Below are positions 1-6,257 of a stretch of 8,616 nt of DNA, in pieces. Where the stretch lies: the NCBI GenBank assembly GCA_964472545.1, contig CAYYNP010000373.1, forward strand, positions 1-8,616. Reading direction: 5' to 3'. This stretch comes from CAYYNP01 sp964472545 (GTDB lineage Bacteria; Planctomycetota; Planctomycetia; Pirellulales; Thermoguttaceae). A program made the translations under genes and the position numbers. The notes beneath the pieces were generated by a model. It was not told the DNA's origin and searched no databases. It saw only the letters and a list, made by a program, of their open reading frames with translations. The number at the start of each line of letters is the position of its first letter. Position 1 is the stretch's first letter.

Positions 1-30
1 GACGGAGCCAGTCCCCTTTTTCGGGCTCCC
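1..30. repeat. Hairpin-forming REP-like fragment at window edge
   Basis: GGAGCC at 4-9 pairs perfectly with GGCTCC at 24-29 across a 14-nt pyrimidine-rich loop that contains CCCCTTTTT. It could be the remains of a palindromic intergenic repeat or of the terminator of a gene lying to the left, but it is cut by the window edge. The stem is short, and nothing else in positions 1-159 supports a gene or a clear promoter. Confidence 0.25.
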
Positions 31-159
31 GCACACTTTGCAGTTCTCCTGGCCGGGTCGCGGTATCTTGCCCCCGAGGGCCGATTCCACTAGCATGGGG
101 CCTGGCGGGTGGATGGGTGCCCTTGCGAAACAACCGAAACACGAACCTCCTTTTTGCCT

Positions 160-165
160 AGGAAG
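160..165 (+). promoter_or_regulatory. Shine-Dalgarno site fixing the start at 170
   Basis: AGGAAG lies just upstream of the ATG at 170. It is the reason to reject the longer frame beginning at 38, whose first 44 codons encode a Pro/Gly-rich stretch and would bury the Tat signal inside the protein. Confidence 0.65.
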
Positions 166-169
166 AGCC

Positions 170-1075
170 ATGAAGATTCAAGACGCGACAGTCTCTCGAA
201 GAACGTTCCTCGGCGGCGCGGCGGCTTTGGCCGCGTCGACCATGGTGCCGGGCCGTGCGGCGGCCGCCGACGCCAAGCCGAACTCGAATTTCGGCGGCGT
301 GCAGATCGGCGTGATCACGTACAGCTATCGCTCGATGCCCGGCTCGGCCGAGGACCTGCTGAAGTATCTCATCCAATGCGGCATCAGCTCGGTGGAACTG
401 ATGGGCGGTCCGGCCGAGCAGTTTGCCAGGGCCCACGCGGCGGCCGCCGGCAACGCACCTACCGACCGGCTGGCCACGCCCATGGAAGGCTTCAAAGCCT
501 TGCGCAAGCTCTACAACGACGCCGGCGTGAACATCCACATCGTGAAGTTCGGCGACATCGGCAACGGCGGCATGTCGGACGGGCAGATCGAGTACTACTT
601 CAACGCCGCCAGGGCGCTGGGGGCGAAGGGCATCACGCGGGAGATCTCCGCGTCGGCCGCCGAGAAGCTCGGGCCGATCGCCGATGAGCACGAGATCATG
701 ATTGGCTTCCACAACCACACGCAACTCACGGCGACCACCTACGACGGCGACATGCTCTCGCACGGCAAGTACCTGGGCATCAACCTCGACATCGGCCATT
801 ACGTGGCCGGCACCAACCGTTCGCCGCTGCCGCTGATCGAGAAGTTCCACGACCGGATCCTCAGCCTGCACCTGAAAGACCGCAAAGTGAACAACGGGCC
901 GAACATGCCTTTCGGCCAAGGCGATACGCCGGTGGCGCTGGTGTTAAACTACATGAAGCGCCACAAGCTGACGTTCCCCGGCGACGTCGAACTGGAGTAT
1001 CGCGTGCCGCAGGGTTCCGACGCGGTGAAGGAAGTGACCAAGTGCGTCGAGTTCTGCAAGCAGGCGGTTGGTTAG
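170..1075 (+). CDS. Tat-exported sugar phosphate isomerase/epimerase-like TIM-barrel protein
   Basis: A 301-residue protein of the xylose isomerase-like TIM-barrel superfamily (AP endonuclease 2 fold). These proteins usually act on sugars or sugar derivatives through a bound divalent metal. A twin-arginine signal is visible at residues 9-14 (SRRTFL), followed by an Ala-rich hydrophobic stretch and a likely cleavage region near residues 30-35, so the mature enzyme is inferred to act outside the cytoplasm. Likely metal or active-site residues are E158 (TREIS), H181/H183 (GFHNH), D207 and H210 (LDIGH), H234 (SLHLKD) and E274/E276 (VELEY). The length is normal for the family and the frame is intact. 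The gene stands alone and converges on the small membrane gene 12 bp away. The substrate cannot be told from the sequence; planctomycetes carry many such paralogues, probably for polysaccharide-derived sugars. The superfamily is sure, the exact reaction is not. Confidence 0.88.
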   Translation: MKIQDATVSRRTFLGGAAALAASTMVPGRAAAADAKPNSNFGGVQIGVITYSYRSMPGSAEDLLKYLIQCGISSVELMGGPAEQFARAHAAAAGNAPTDRLATPMEGFKALRKLYNDAGVNIHIVKFGDIGNGGMSDGQIEYYFNAARALGAKGITREISASAAEKLGPIADEHEIMIGFHNHTQLTATTYDGDMLSHGKYLGINLDIGHYVAGTNRSPLPLIEKFHDRILSLHLKDRKVNNGPNMPFGQGDTPVALVLNYMKRHKLTFPGDVELEYRVPQGSDAVKEVTKCVEFCKQAVG

Positions 1076-1087
1076 CGGCCGATCACA

Positions 1088-1462
1088 CTAGCCGCGCCGC
1101 CGCGTCAAGTCGTGCGTCCAAACGATCGCCGTGGCGACGAGAATCAGCACGAATACGCCGACGGTGATATAGTCGGCCGCCGCTCGATTCAATTCGAGGC
1201 CGCAGAGACGGCGGACGAACATCTGCAGCCACGTGTCGCCGGGGACGGACCGGCCGAGCCGCTGTTGGATCTGCATCTGCCAGTCGGTGCAGAGACAGTA
1301 GCCCCAGCCGTAGAATGCACCAAAGACGAACCAGGAGCAGGCCGTCAGCGACAGCGTCACCAGATGCCAGACGCGCGTACGCCGCCAGATCCAACCGACC
1401 ATATTGAACAGCGCCCAGAGGGCGTGGAAGACGAACAGCGTCCAATCTAACGCGACGAGCAT
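1088..1462 (-). CDS. DUF2784-like small membrane protein
   Basis: A 124-residue protein that I recognise as resembling the DUF2784 family, whose function is unknown. The features that fit are an N-terminal hydrophobic helix with a FHALWALFNMVGWIW core (residues 10-26), a second helix (about 33-53), then the GWGYCLCTDW motif (residues 52-61), where members typically have a Cys-x-x-Thr-Asp-Trp signature. After an amphipathic middle region comes a third membrane helix (about 97-115) and a short Arg-rich tail, which predicts a cytoplasmic C-terminus. The ATG at 1462 is preceded by GGGAG at 1471-1475, 8 nt away. It is divergent from the sigma factor gene and shares the intergenic region with it, and it is convergent with the isomerase gene. 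A weak promoter-like pair (TTGGCT, 17 nt, GAGAAT on the minus strand) is present upstream but unconvincing. No function can be assigned. Confidence 0.8.
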   Translation of the reverse strand: MLVALDWTLFVFHALWALFNMVGWIWRRTRVWHLVTLSLTACSWFVFGAFYGWGYCLCTDWQMQIQQRLGRSVPGDTWLQMFVRRLCGLELNRAAADYITVGVFVLILVATAIVWTHDLTRRRG

Positions 1463-1545
1463 GGCCGGTACTCCCGATACGTGTTTCTAGGGGGCATTCT
1501 CGGTTAATCCGGCGAAGAAGCCAAGGACCTGCGTCCACGAGCCAA

Positions 1546-1573
1546 TCGACACTGGGGGCAATCTGCGTATAAT
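1546..1573 (+). promoter_or_regulatory. Sigma70-type promoter of the sigma factor/kinase genes
   Basis: TCGACA (1546-1551, five of six matches to the -35 consensus) is separated by 16 nt from a perfect TATAAT (1568-1573). Transcription would start near 1580. The in-frame ATG at 1572 lies inside the -10 box and so cannot be on this transcript; translation must start downstream. A housekeeping-type promoter suggests the sigma factor is made constitutively and controlled after synthesis. That last point is inference. Confidence 0.75.
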
Positions 1574-1583
1574 GGGGCCCGCA

Positions 1584-1617
1584 CGTGCTCCCCGAGAAAC
1601 CGTGCTCCCCGAGAAAC
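1584..1617 (+). repeat. Perfect 17-bp tandem duplication in the leader
   Basis: CGTGCTCCCCGAGAAAC occurs twice head to tail at 1584-1600 and 1601-1617 with no mismatch. It lies in the predicted 5' leader of the sigma factor mRNA, between the promoter and the Shine-Dalgarno site, which directly abuts the second copy. Perfect identity suggests a recent duplication, possibly a slippage event. Confidence 0.95.
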
Positions 1618-1622
1618 AGGGG
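1618..1622 (+). promoter_or_regulatory. Shine-Dalgarno site supporting the GTG start at 1629
   Basis: AGGGG lies 6 nt before the GTG at 1629. The protein then begins VTDVTRILCDIEQG, which matches the usual N-terminus of planctomycete ECF factors of this type (SDVTRIL-like). Confidence 0.65.
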
Positions 1623-1628
1623 TCTTCG

Positions 1629-2204
1629 GTGACCGACGTGACTCGCATCCTCTGCGACATCGAACAAGGCCGGGCGGAAGCCGCCGAGCAGATTCTGCCG
1701 TTGGTCTACGACGAGTTGCGGAGGTTGGCGGCCGGCAAGTTGATGCACGAGAAGCCGGGCCAGACCTTGCAGGCCACGGCGTTGGTCCACGAGGCCTATC
1801 TTCGGCTGGTCGACTCGGAGCAAGCTCGCGGTTGGGACAGCCGCGGCCACTTCTTCGCTGCGGCCGCCGAGGCGATGCGGCGGATTCTGGTCGACAACGC
1901 GCGGCGAAAACTGCGGCCAAAACACGGCGGCGATCGGCGGCGGGTTGAACTCGATAAGGACGTGGCGATCGCACCGGCACGCTCGGCCGAGTTGCTCGCA
2001 TTGGACGAAGCGCTCACGCGTCTGGAGGCGGAATCACCGGCCAAGGCCACGTTGGTGAAGCTTCGACACTTCGGGGGGTTCACCGTCGACGAAGCGGCCG
2101 AGTTGCTGGGGATCTCGCGCGCAACTGCGAAGCGCTATTGGACTTACGCCCGCGCGTGGCTGTTCAGCGAAATCGGCGACACCGGCTGCGACGAAGCGAA
2201 TTGA
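1629..2204 (+). CDS. ECF-type RNA polymerase sigma factor, planctomycete kinase-linked type
   Basis: A 191-residue sigma70-family factor of the ECF type (Sigma70_ECF family), predicted to direct RNA polymerase to a dedicated set of promoters. The sigma2 region spans about residues 15-95: LPLVYDELRRLA, then LQATALVHEAYLRLV at 47-61 (region 2.2) and GHFFAAAAEAMRRILVDNARRK at 73-94 (regions 2.3-2.4). Sigma4 spans about 125-185, with the helix-turn-helix FTVDEAAELLGISRATAKRYW at 151-171. The acidic DAED signature common in ECF region 2.2 is replaced by Q48-A49-T50-A51. No anti-sigma gene is adjacent; a Ser/Thr kinase gene follows after 99 bp. That arrangement and the missing acidic residues resemble the ECF43 group, where phosphorylation switches the factor on. 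The GTG at 1629 is preferred over the ATG at 1572, which lies within the -10 box. Target promoters are unknown. Confidence 0.9.
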   Translation: MTDVTRILCDIEQGRAEAAEQILPLVYDELRRLAAGKLMHEKPGQTLQATALVHEAYLRLVDSEQARGWDSRGHFFAAAAEAMRRILVDNARRKLRPKHGGDRRRVELDKDVAIAPARSAELLALDEALTRLEAESPAKATLVKLRHFGGFTVDEAAELLGISRATAKRYWTYARAWLFSEIGDTGCDEAN

Positions 2205-2290
2205 CTTCTCGGCGACATTTCGTGAGCCTTTCGACCCCCGAAACTCGCATGGTTCCTCAGGCGGGCATTTTTCGGCAACAGCGGCGTTTT

Positions 2291-2296
2291 GAGGAG
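2291..2296 (+). promoter_or_regulatory. Shine-Dalgarno site fixing the kinase start at 2304
   Basis: GAGGAG lies 7 nt before the ATG at 2304. It overlaps the alternative in-frame TTG at 2289, which therefore lacks its own site. No promoter or terminator was seen in 2205-2303, so read-through from the sigma gene is likely. Confidence 0.7.
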
Positions 2297-2303
2297 TAGG
2301 GCG

Positions 2304-5072
2304 ATGAGCCAAGAGAGCCCCGACGTTGATGCGGTCTTCTGTGCCGCCGTAGAAATCGAATCTGCCGACGAACGTGCGGCGTACGTCGAGCGGGCGTGTG
2401 CCGAACGTCCGGAACTGCGGAGCCGATTGGAGAAGTTGCTCGACGCCCATTTTCGCGCCGGCAGCTTCCTCGAATCGCCCGCGGCCGAACTCGACCCGAC
2501 GGCCACGCCACCGGAGATCAGCGAACGCCCCGGCGCGGTCATCGGCCGCTACAAACTGATGGAGAGAATCGGCGAAGGCGGCATGGGCGTGGTCTACGTG
2601 GCCAAGCAGCGGGAGCCGGTCCGCCGGAAGGTGGCGCTGAAGATCATCAAGCCGGGCATGGACACCAAAGAGGTGATCGCGCGGTTCGAGGCCGAACGCC
2701 AGGCCCTGGCCCTGATGGACCATCCCAATATCGCCCGGGTGCTCGACGCCGGGGCCACCGAATCGGGCCGTCCGTATTTCGTAATGGAGTTGGTCCGGGG
2801 CATTCCGATCACCGATTATTGCGACCAGAACCACCTCACGCCGCGGCAGCGTTTGGAGTTGTTCCTGTCGGTCTGCCAGGCGGTGCAGCATGCCCATCAA
2901 AAGGGCGTGATCCACCGCGACGTGAAGCCGACCAACGTGCTGGTCACGCTGCACGACGGCAAGCCCGTGCCCAAAATCATCGACTTCGGCGTGGCCAAGG
3001 CGATCAACCAGCAGCTCACCGAGCGAACCGTCTATACGCGCCACATGCAGATGATCGGCACGCCGTTGTACATGAGCCCGGAACAGGCGGAACTGAGCGG
3101 GTTGGACGTCGACACCCGCACCGACATCTACTCCCTGGGCGTATTGCTCTACGAGCTGTTGACCGGCACCACGCCCTTCGACAAAGAGCGGCTGCGTGAA
3201 GCGGCCTACGACGAGGTCCGCCGGATCATCCGCGAAGAAGAGCCGCCGAAGCCCAGCACGCGGATCAGCACGCTCGGCGAGCCGGCCACGGCCATCTCGG
3301 CCGATCGCAAGAGCGACCCGCGGCGTCTGAGCCAACTCATCCGCGGCGATCTCGACTGGATCGTGATGAAGGCCCTGGAAAAGGACCGCACGCGCCGCTA
3401 CGAAACGGCCAGCAGCTTCGCCCGGGACGTGCAGCGCCATCTCAGCGACGAACCGGTCCAGGCCCGGGCGCCGTCGAAGCTCTATCGCTTGCGGAAGTTC
3501 GTGCGCCGCAACCGGGTGGCGGTGATCACTACGACCGTGATTACGCTGGTCTTGGCCTTGGGGGCGGCCGGCATCGGATGGGAGCGATGGAAGGGCCGTG
3601 TGAATCGGCTCCAGGTAGAGGCACGCGTCTGTGTCAGAGAGGGCCGGCTCGGCGATACTGTGCGGATCATCGAGAAGCTGCACTCGCTCGGTCATCGGGA
3701 AGACCCGGAAACGCTGGCGACGATGCACGAACTGAGTCTTGCGTACGCCAACGTTGATCGGCTTGAAGATGCCGCACAAGTGCTGCTGGAGACGCACGCA
3801 ATCCAGTGCGACGTCTTGGGCGAGGATCACGCAGATACACTTCTGAGCGCTGAGACCCGGGAGAAACTGACTAGACGCTGTGCTGACAAGCTAGCGGAGT
3901 TGTTCATGAACCCTAACGCTTCACTGCAACAGTATAGGCGAGCATTGGCCTTGCTGAAGATCGCGAAACAACTAGAACCTTCGTTTCATCACTACTGGTT
4001 CTGTCTGGCGATCTGTCAGTATCGTTGCGAGGACTGGGAAGAGAGTGCCCGTTCGTTGCAGAAGTCGATCGATTCGGCGGAGAGCCAACTCGGCTGGGAG
4101 TGGATCGTGCGGGCCATGATCGCCTGGAAGCTCGACGATCCGCAACTCGCCCACGACGCGTACACTGCGGGGGTGGAAATGCTCAGACGGCACGAGCTGA
4201 ATGCCTACTTCTGGGGGAAGGACGGGGACGCGTTTCGGCTAGCGCTGACAATGCGGGATGAAGCAGAGTCGCTCTTATGCCTGGAAGCGGGTTATCCACC
4301 AGTCAACCGGCCGCCAAGCGAATTCGTAGAGGCGTACTCCCGATTGATTCAGACGCATCCAAGAGTCGCCGACTTCTACAGACTCCGCGGATTGCATCGC
4401 GCATGTCTTGGTGACTGGAAGGAGGCTGCCGCCGATTGTGCGAGAGCGGCCGAACTCGAGCCCGACGTCGATCGAAACTGGGGTGCCTGGGCAGCTATCT
4501 GCGTGTATTCGGGGGATCTCGAAGGCCATCGTGCCTTCTGCCGCAAGGCGAAGGAATGGCACGACGATCACGGCAGATACCCGGCCCGGATGGGACGGTT
4601 CGTAGATGCCTGTCTAAGCAGCGCATACACCGTTGATCCTGCCGAAGTGAGACAGCTTGAGGAGGACGCCATTGAAGAGGGGGCCTTGCGGACATCTGGC
4701 ATGCGGGTGTACTTTCGCCTTGGCAGAGGTATCGCGCTTTACCGATCCGGACAGTTTGCGGAGGCAGCGAATATGCTTCCCAAGGAAGGTCTGGCAAACG
4801 GCAAGGATCAACTCCTGGGCAAGCTGTTTCGCGCTATGGCGCAGCATCAACTGGGCAACAACTCTGCCGCAGTGGTGTTGCTCGAAGAGGCCCGTGCCCG
4901 CTTGGATAAGGAGCTACCGGAGCCGGCCGGCCCGCCAATCTACCACGGTATGGAGCGCCCCTGGGCCTGGTGCATGTTTCGGTCCCTGCTGCGCGAGGCG
5001 GAAGCGTTGATCGAAGCGCAGGAGCAGCAGTCGGAATCTGCGGGCGCGGGCGACGATCGAACGTCTCGCTAA
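2304..5072 (+). CDS. Transmembrane Ser/Thr protein kinase with TPR-like C-terminal domain
   Basis: A 922-residue Hanks-type kinase that should phosphorylate Ser/Thr on protein partners. An acidic helical region (about 1-75) precedes the kinase domain (about 83-382). Visible motifs are the glycine loop GEGGMG (90-95), the ATP-binding lysine K113 in VALKI, the catalytic loop HRDVKPTN (204-211) with D206, DFG (227-229), the activation segment ending in MSPEQ (257-261), and DIYSLGVLLYELLTG (274-288). All key residues are present, so it is probably active. Basic residues (396-404) precede a single membrane helix (about 405-425). The rest, 430-922, is predicted to lie outside and is helical with divergent TPR-like units, for example 471-505, 562-596, 690-722, 800-826 and 837-870. 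One unit keeps the GEDHADTL motif of kinesin light chain-type TPRs. A sensory or protein-binding role for this part is inferred. The upstream sigma factor is the obvious candidate substrate. From about 3600 onward codon use is less GC-rich than in the kinase half, which suggests a mosaic origin. Confidence 0.93.
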   Translation: MSQESPDVDAVFCAAVEIESADERAAYVERACAERPELRSRLEKLLDAHFRAGSFLESPAAELDPTATPPEISERPGAVIGRYKLMERIGEGGMGVVYVAKQREPVRRKVALKIIKPGMDTKEVIARFEAERQALALMDHPNIARVLDAGATESGRPYFVMELVRGIPITDYCDQNHLTPRQRLELFLSVCQAVQHAHQKGVIHRDVKPTNVLVTLHDGKPVPKIIDFGVAKAINQQLTERTVYTRHMQMIGTPLYMSPEQAELSGLDVDTRTDIYSLGVLLYELLTGTTPFDKERLREAAYDEVRRIIREEEPPKPSTRISTLGEPATAISADRKSDPRRLSQLIRGDLDWIVMKALEKDRTRRYETASSFARDVQRHLSDEPVQARAPSKLYRLRKFVRRNRVAVITTTVITLVLALGAAGIGWERWKGRVNRLQVEARVCVREGRLGDTVRIIEKLHSLGHREDPETLATMHELSLAYANVDRLEDAAQVLLETHAIQCDVLGEDHADTLLSAETREKLTRRCADKLAELFMNPNASLQQYRRALALLKIAKQLEPSFHHYWFCLAICQYRCEDWEESARSLQKSIDSAESQLGWEWIVRAMIAWKLDDPQLAHDAYTAGVEMLRRHELNAYFWGKDGDAFRLALTMRDEAESLLCLEAGYPPVNRPPSEFVEAYSRLIQTHPRVADFYRLRGLHRACLGDWKEAAADCARAAELEPDVDRNWGAWAAICVYSGDLEGHRAFCRKAKEWHDDHGRYPARMGRFVDACLSSAYTVDPAEVRQLEEDAIEEGALRTSGMRVYFRLGRGIALYRSGQFAEAANMLPKEGLANGKDQLLGKLFRAMAQHQLGNNSAAVVLLEEARARLDKELPEPAGPPIYHGMERPWAWCMFRSLLREAEALIEAQEQQSESAGAGDDRTSR

Positions 5073-5091
5073 GTGTATCCACGACGAGTGC

Positions 5092-5111
5092 GGGCGCGGC
5101 ACCCGGCGCCC
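5092..5111. terminator. Possible GC hairpin between convergent genes
   Basis: GGGCGC (5092-5097) pairs with GCGCCC (5106-5111) around an 8-nt loop in the 51-bp gap between the convergent kinase and LRR genes. It could act as a bidirectional transcription barrier, but no T-tract follows on either strand and the stem is only 6 bp. Confidence 0.25.
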
Positions 5112-5123
5112 TGATCGGCTGTC

Positions 5124-6032
5124 TCAACGCCATTGAATCGTACAATCAGGCAGGCTCTCACGAAGAACGGCCACTCCGCCTTCCGTTACCTGAGTATGGA
5201 AAAGACTCACTTCTCGCAGAGATCTCAACGACTTCAAGTGTTCCAGCCCTGCATCGGTAACCGCGGTTCCCGTGAGATCCAAATGCTCGAGTTCCGATAG
5301 CGCTTCGAGATGGGCAAGCTCGGCGTCGCCGAAGCCGGAATCGAAGCCGCGGAGGGCGACGACATGCATGACGATGTCGTCCCCCTTGACACCGCCGAAT
5401 AGTCCGTCCAAGTCGTTTGGCCCGTCTCCGGGCGTGTGGTTCATCTCGAATTGATTATGCCCCCCGGAGACGCCCCCGCTGATCCAAGGCTCCTCCGAGT
5501 AGGTGATGCGGGAATAGAATGGATCAAGCTTGTCGAGTGCACTTCTCTCTTGCGTCGCCAGTACCGTGTGGGCCTTTCTTAAGGACGCGTCGCGAGACCG
5601 GTGCAGCGTAAGAGCGACGGATAATGCAACTTGTACGGCGACAAGCGCCAGCAGCAGCGTCCGCAATCGGAACTGATACCAAGGGCGTTGCCGCCGGCGG
5701 GCCAGGGCGGACCAGTTGACGCTTGTCCATTCCGACGAGACCGTCTTCGAAGGGAACGGACGGTGGCGTTGCGACTTCTCGCGCCCCTCGACGATTTCCA
5801 GATACAGGGTCAGGCCGGCACCCACCATGAAGACGGCGTACGGAATCGTCAGGAGCCAGAAGAAGAATGGGGCGGCGCTGCCGTCGGACTTTGCGGCGGG
5901 CCGGTCCTCGGTGTCCGGAGACGGACCGTCCCACAGCACGCCCCCGGCGATGCCGAACGGTAGCACGGCCAACAGCAGCCAGAAGACGGTGGCCAACGCC
6001 ATCAGTATCGGGATCAGCCGCCGACTGTTCAT
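5124..6032 (-). CDS. Three-pass membrane protein with C-terminal leucine-rich repeats
   Basis: A 302-residue protein. Two hydrophobic helices (about 6-32 and 56-80) flank a polar, Asp/Pro-rich loop (35-54). A basic segment (111-124) with the motif WYQFRLRTLL (118-127), which recurs in many planctomycete membrane proteins, leads into a third helix (about 125-143). The C-terminal part ends in leucine-rich repeats at about 222-302, with LSELEHLDLTGTAVTDAGLEHLKSL the clearest unit (245-269), followed by SLREVSLFHTQVTEGGVAVL. These short LRRs usually mediate protein contacts; no partner or enzymatic domain is visible. The ATG at 6032 is chosen because GGAG (6039-6042) lies 6 nt upstream. The TTG at 6044 overlaps that site and lacks its own. 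The gene is convergent with the kinase gene and has its own candidate promoter. Its function is unknown; a membrane-anchored scaffold is only a guess. Confidence 0.8.
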   Translation of the reverse strand: MNSRRLIPILMALATVFWLLLAVLPFGIAGGVLWDGPSPDTEDRPAAKSDGSAAPFFFWLLTIPYAVFMVGAGLTLYLEIVEGREKSQRHRPFPSKTVSSEWTSVNWSALARRRQRPWYQFRLRTLLLALVAVQVALSVALTLHRSRDASLRKAHTVLATQERSALDKLDPFYSRITYSEEPWISGGVSGGHNQFEMNHTPGDGPNDLDGLFGGVKGDDIVMHVVALRGFDSGFGDAELAHLEALSELEHLDLTGTAVTDAGLEHLKSLRSLREVSLFHTQVTEGGVAVLRESLPDCTIQWR

Positions 6033-6067
6033 GACCTGCTCCAATGGACAGGCAAGCTCTGAGCATC

Positions 6068-6096
6068 AGTCTAGCACCGCCGCCTCCCCGATTCAA
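6068..6096 (-). promoter_or_regulatory. Candidate promoter of the LRR membrane protein gene
   Basis: On the minus strand, TTGAAT (6091-6096) is followed after exactly 17 nt by TAGACT (6068-6073). Each box matches four of six consensus positions. This would start transcription about 30 nt before the ATG at 6032. It lies between the inverted repeat and the gene, which suggests the gene is transcribed separately from the transporter gene upstream. Confidence 0.45.
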
Positions 6097-6125
6097 CGTG
6101 GCCGACCAGTACATCATTGCGGCCA

Positions 6126-6241
6126 ATCTTGGCAGTTGGGGTGGCTGGGGCAAAGCGCAGCGGTGCCCCAGGTTGGCAGCCCTTTCGCAGCCCGTGAATC
6201 ACTGGGGCACCGCTGCGCTTTGCCCCAGCCACCCACAAGAT
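6126..6241. repeat. Large REP/MITE-like perfect inverted repeat
   Basis: Two 33-nt arms, 6139-6171 and 6202-6234, are exact reverse complements separated by a 30-nt spacer. After a small asymmetric bulge the match resumes as ATCTTG (6126-6131) with CAAGAT (6236-6241). Each arm is itself a hairpin: TGGGGCA (6146-6152) with TGCCCCA (6164-6170), and the same pair at 6203-6209 and 6221-6227. The whole can therefore fold as one long stem or as a cloverleaf-like pair of hairpins. It begins 16 bp beyond the stop codon of the transporter gene and contains no convincing gene. It could terminate transporter transcription, although no T-tract is visible, or be a non-autonomous palindromic element. Confidence 0.9.
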
Positions 6242-6257
6242 AAGCTGCAAGGCGGTA

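Noticed and set aside
64..69. TATCTT as a -10 box for the isomerase gene
   Set aside because: No -35 match occurs at 16-18 nt; the nearest TTTGCA is 21 nt away.
38..169. N-terminal extension of the isomerase frame
   Set aside because: The extension would bury the Tat motif 44 residues inside the protein, whereas the ATG at 170 has a good Shine-Dalgarno site and places the motif correctly.
1572..1628. Longer sigma factor starting at the ATG at 1572
   Set aside because: That ATG lies within the TATAAT box of the best promoter in the window, and the extra residues come from the 17-bp duplication and do not resemble the family N-terminus.
2034..3830. A 598-codon open frame on the minus strand
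   Set aside because: It is the antisense shadow of the kinase gene. High GC keeps frames open, its residue make-up is His/Arg/Asp-rich without any family motif, and the opposite strand encodes unmistakable kinase motifs.
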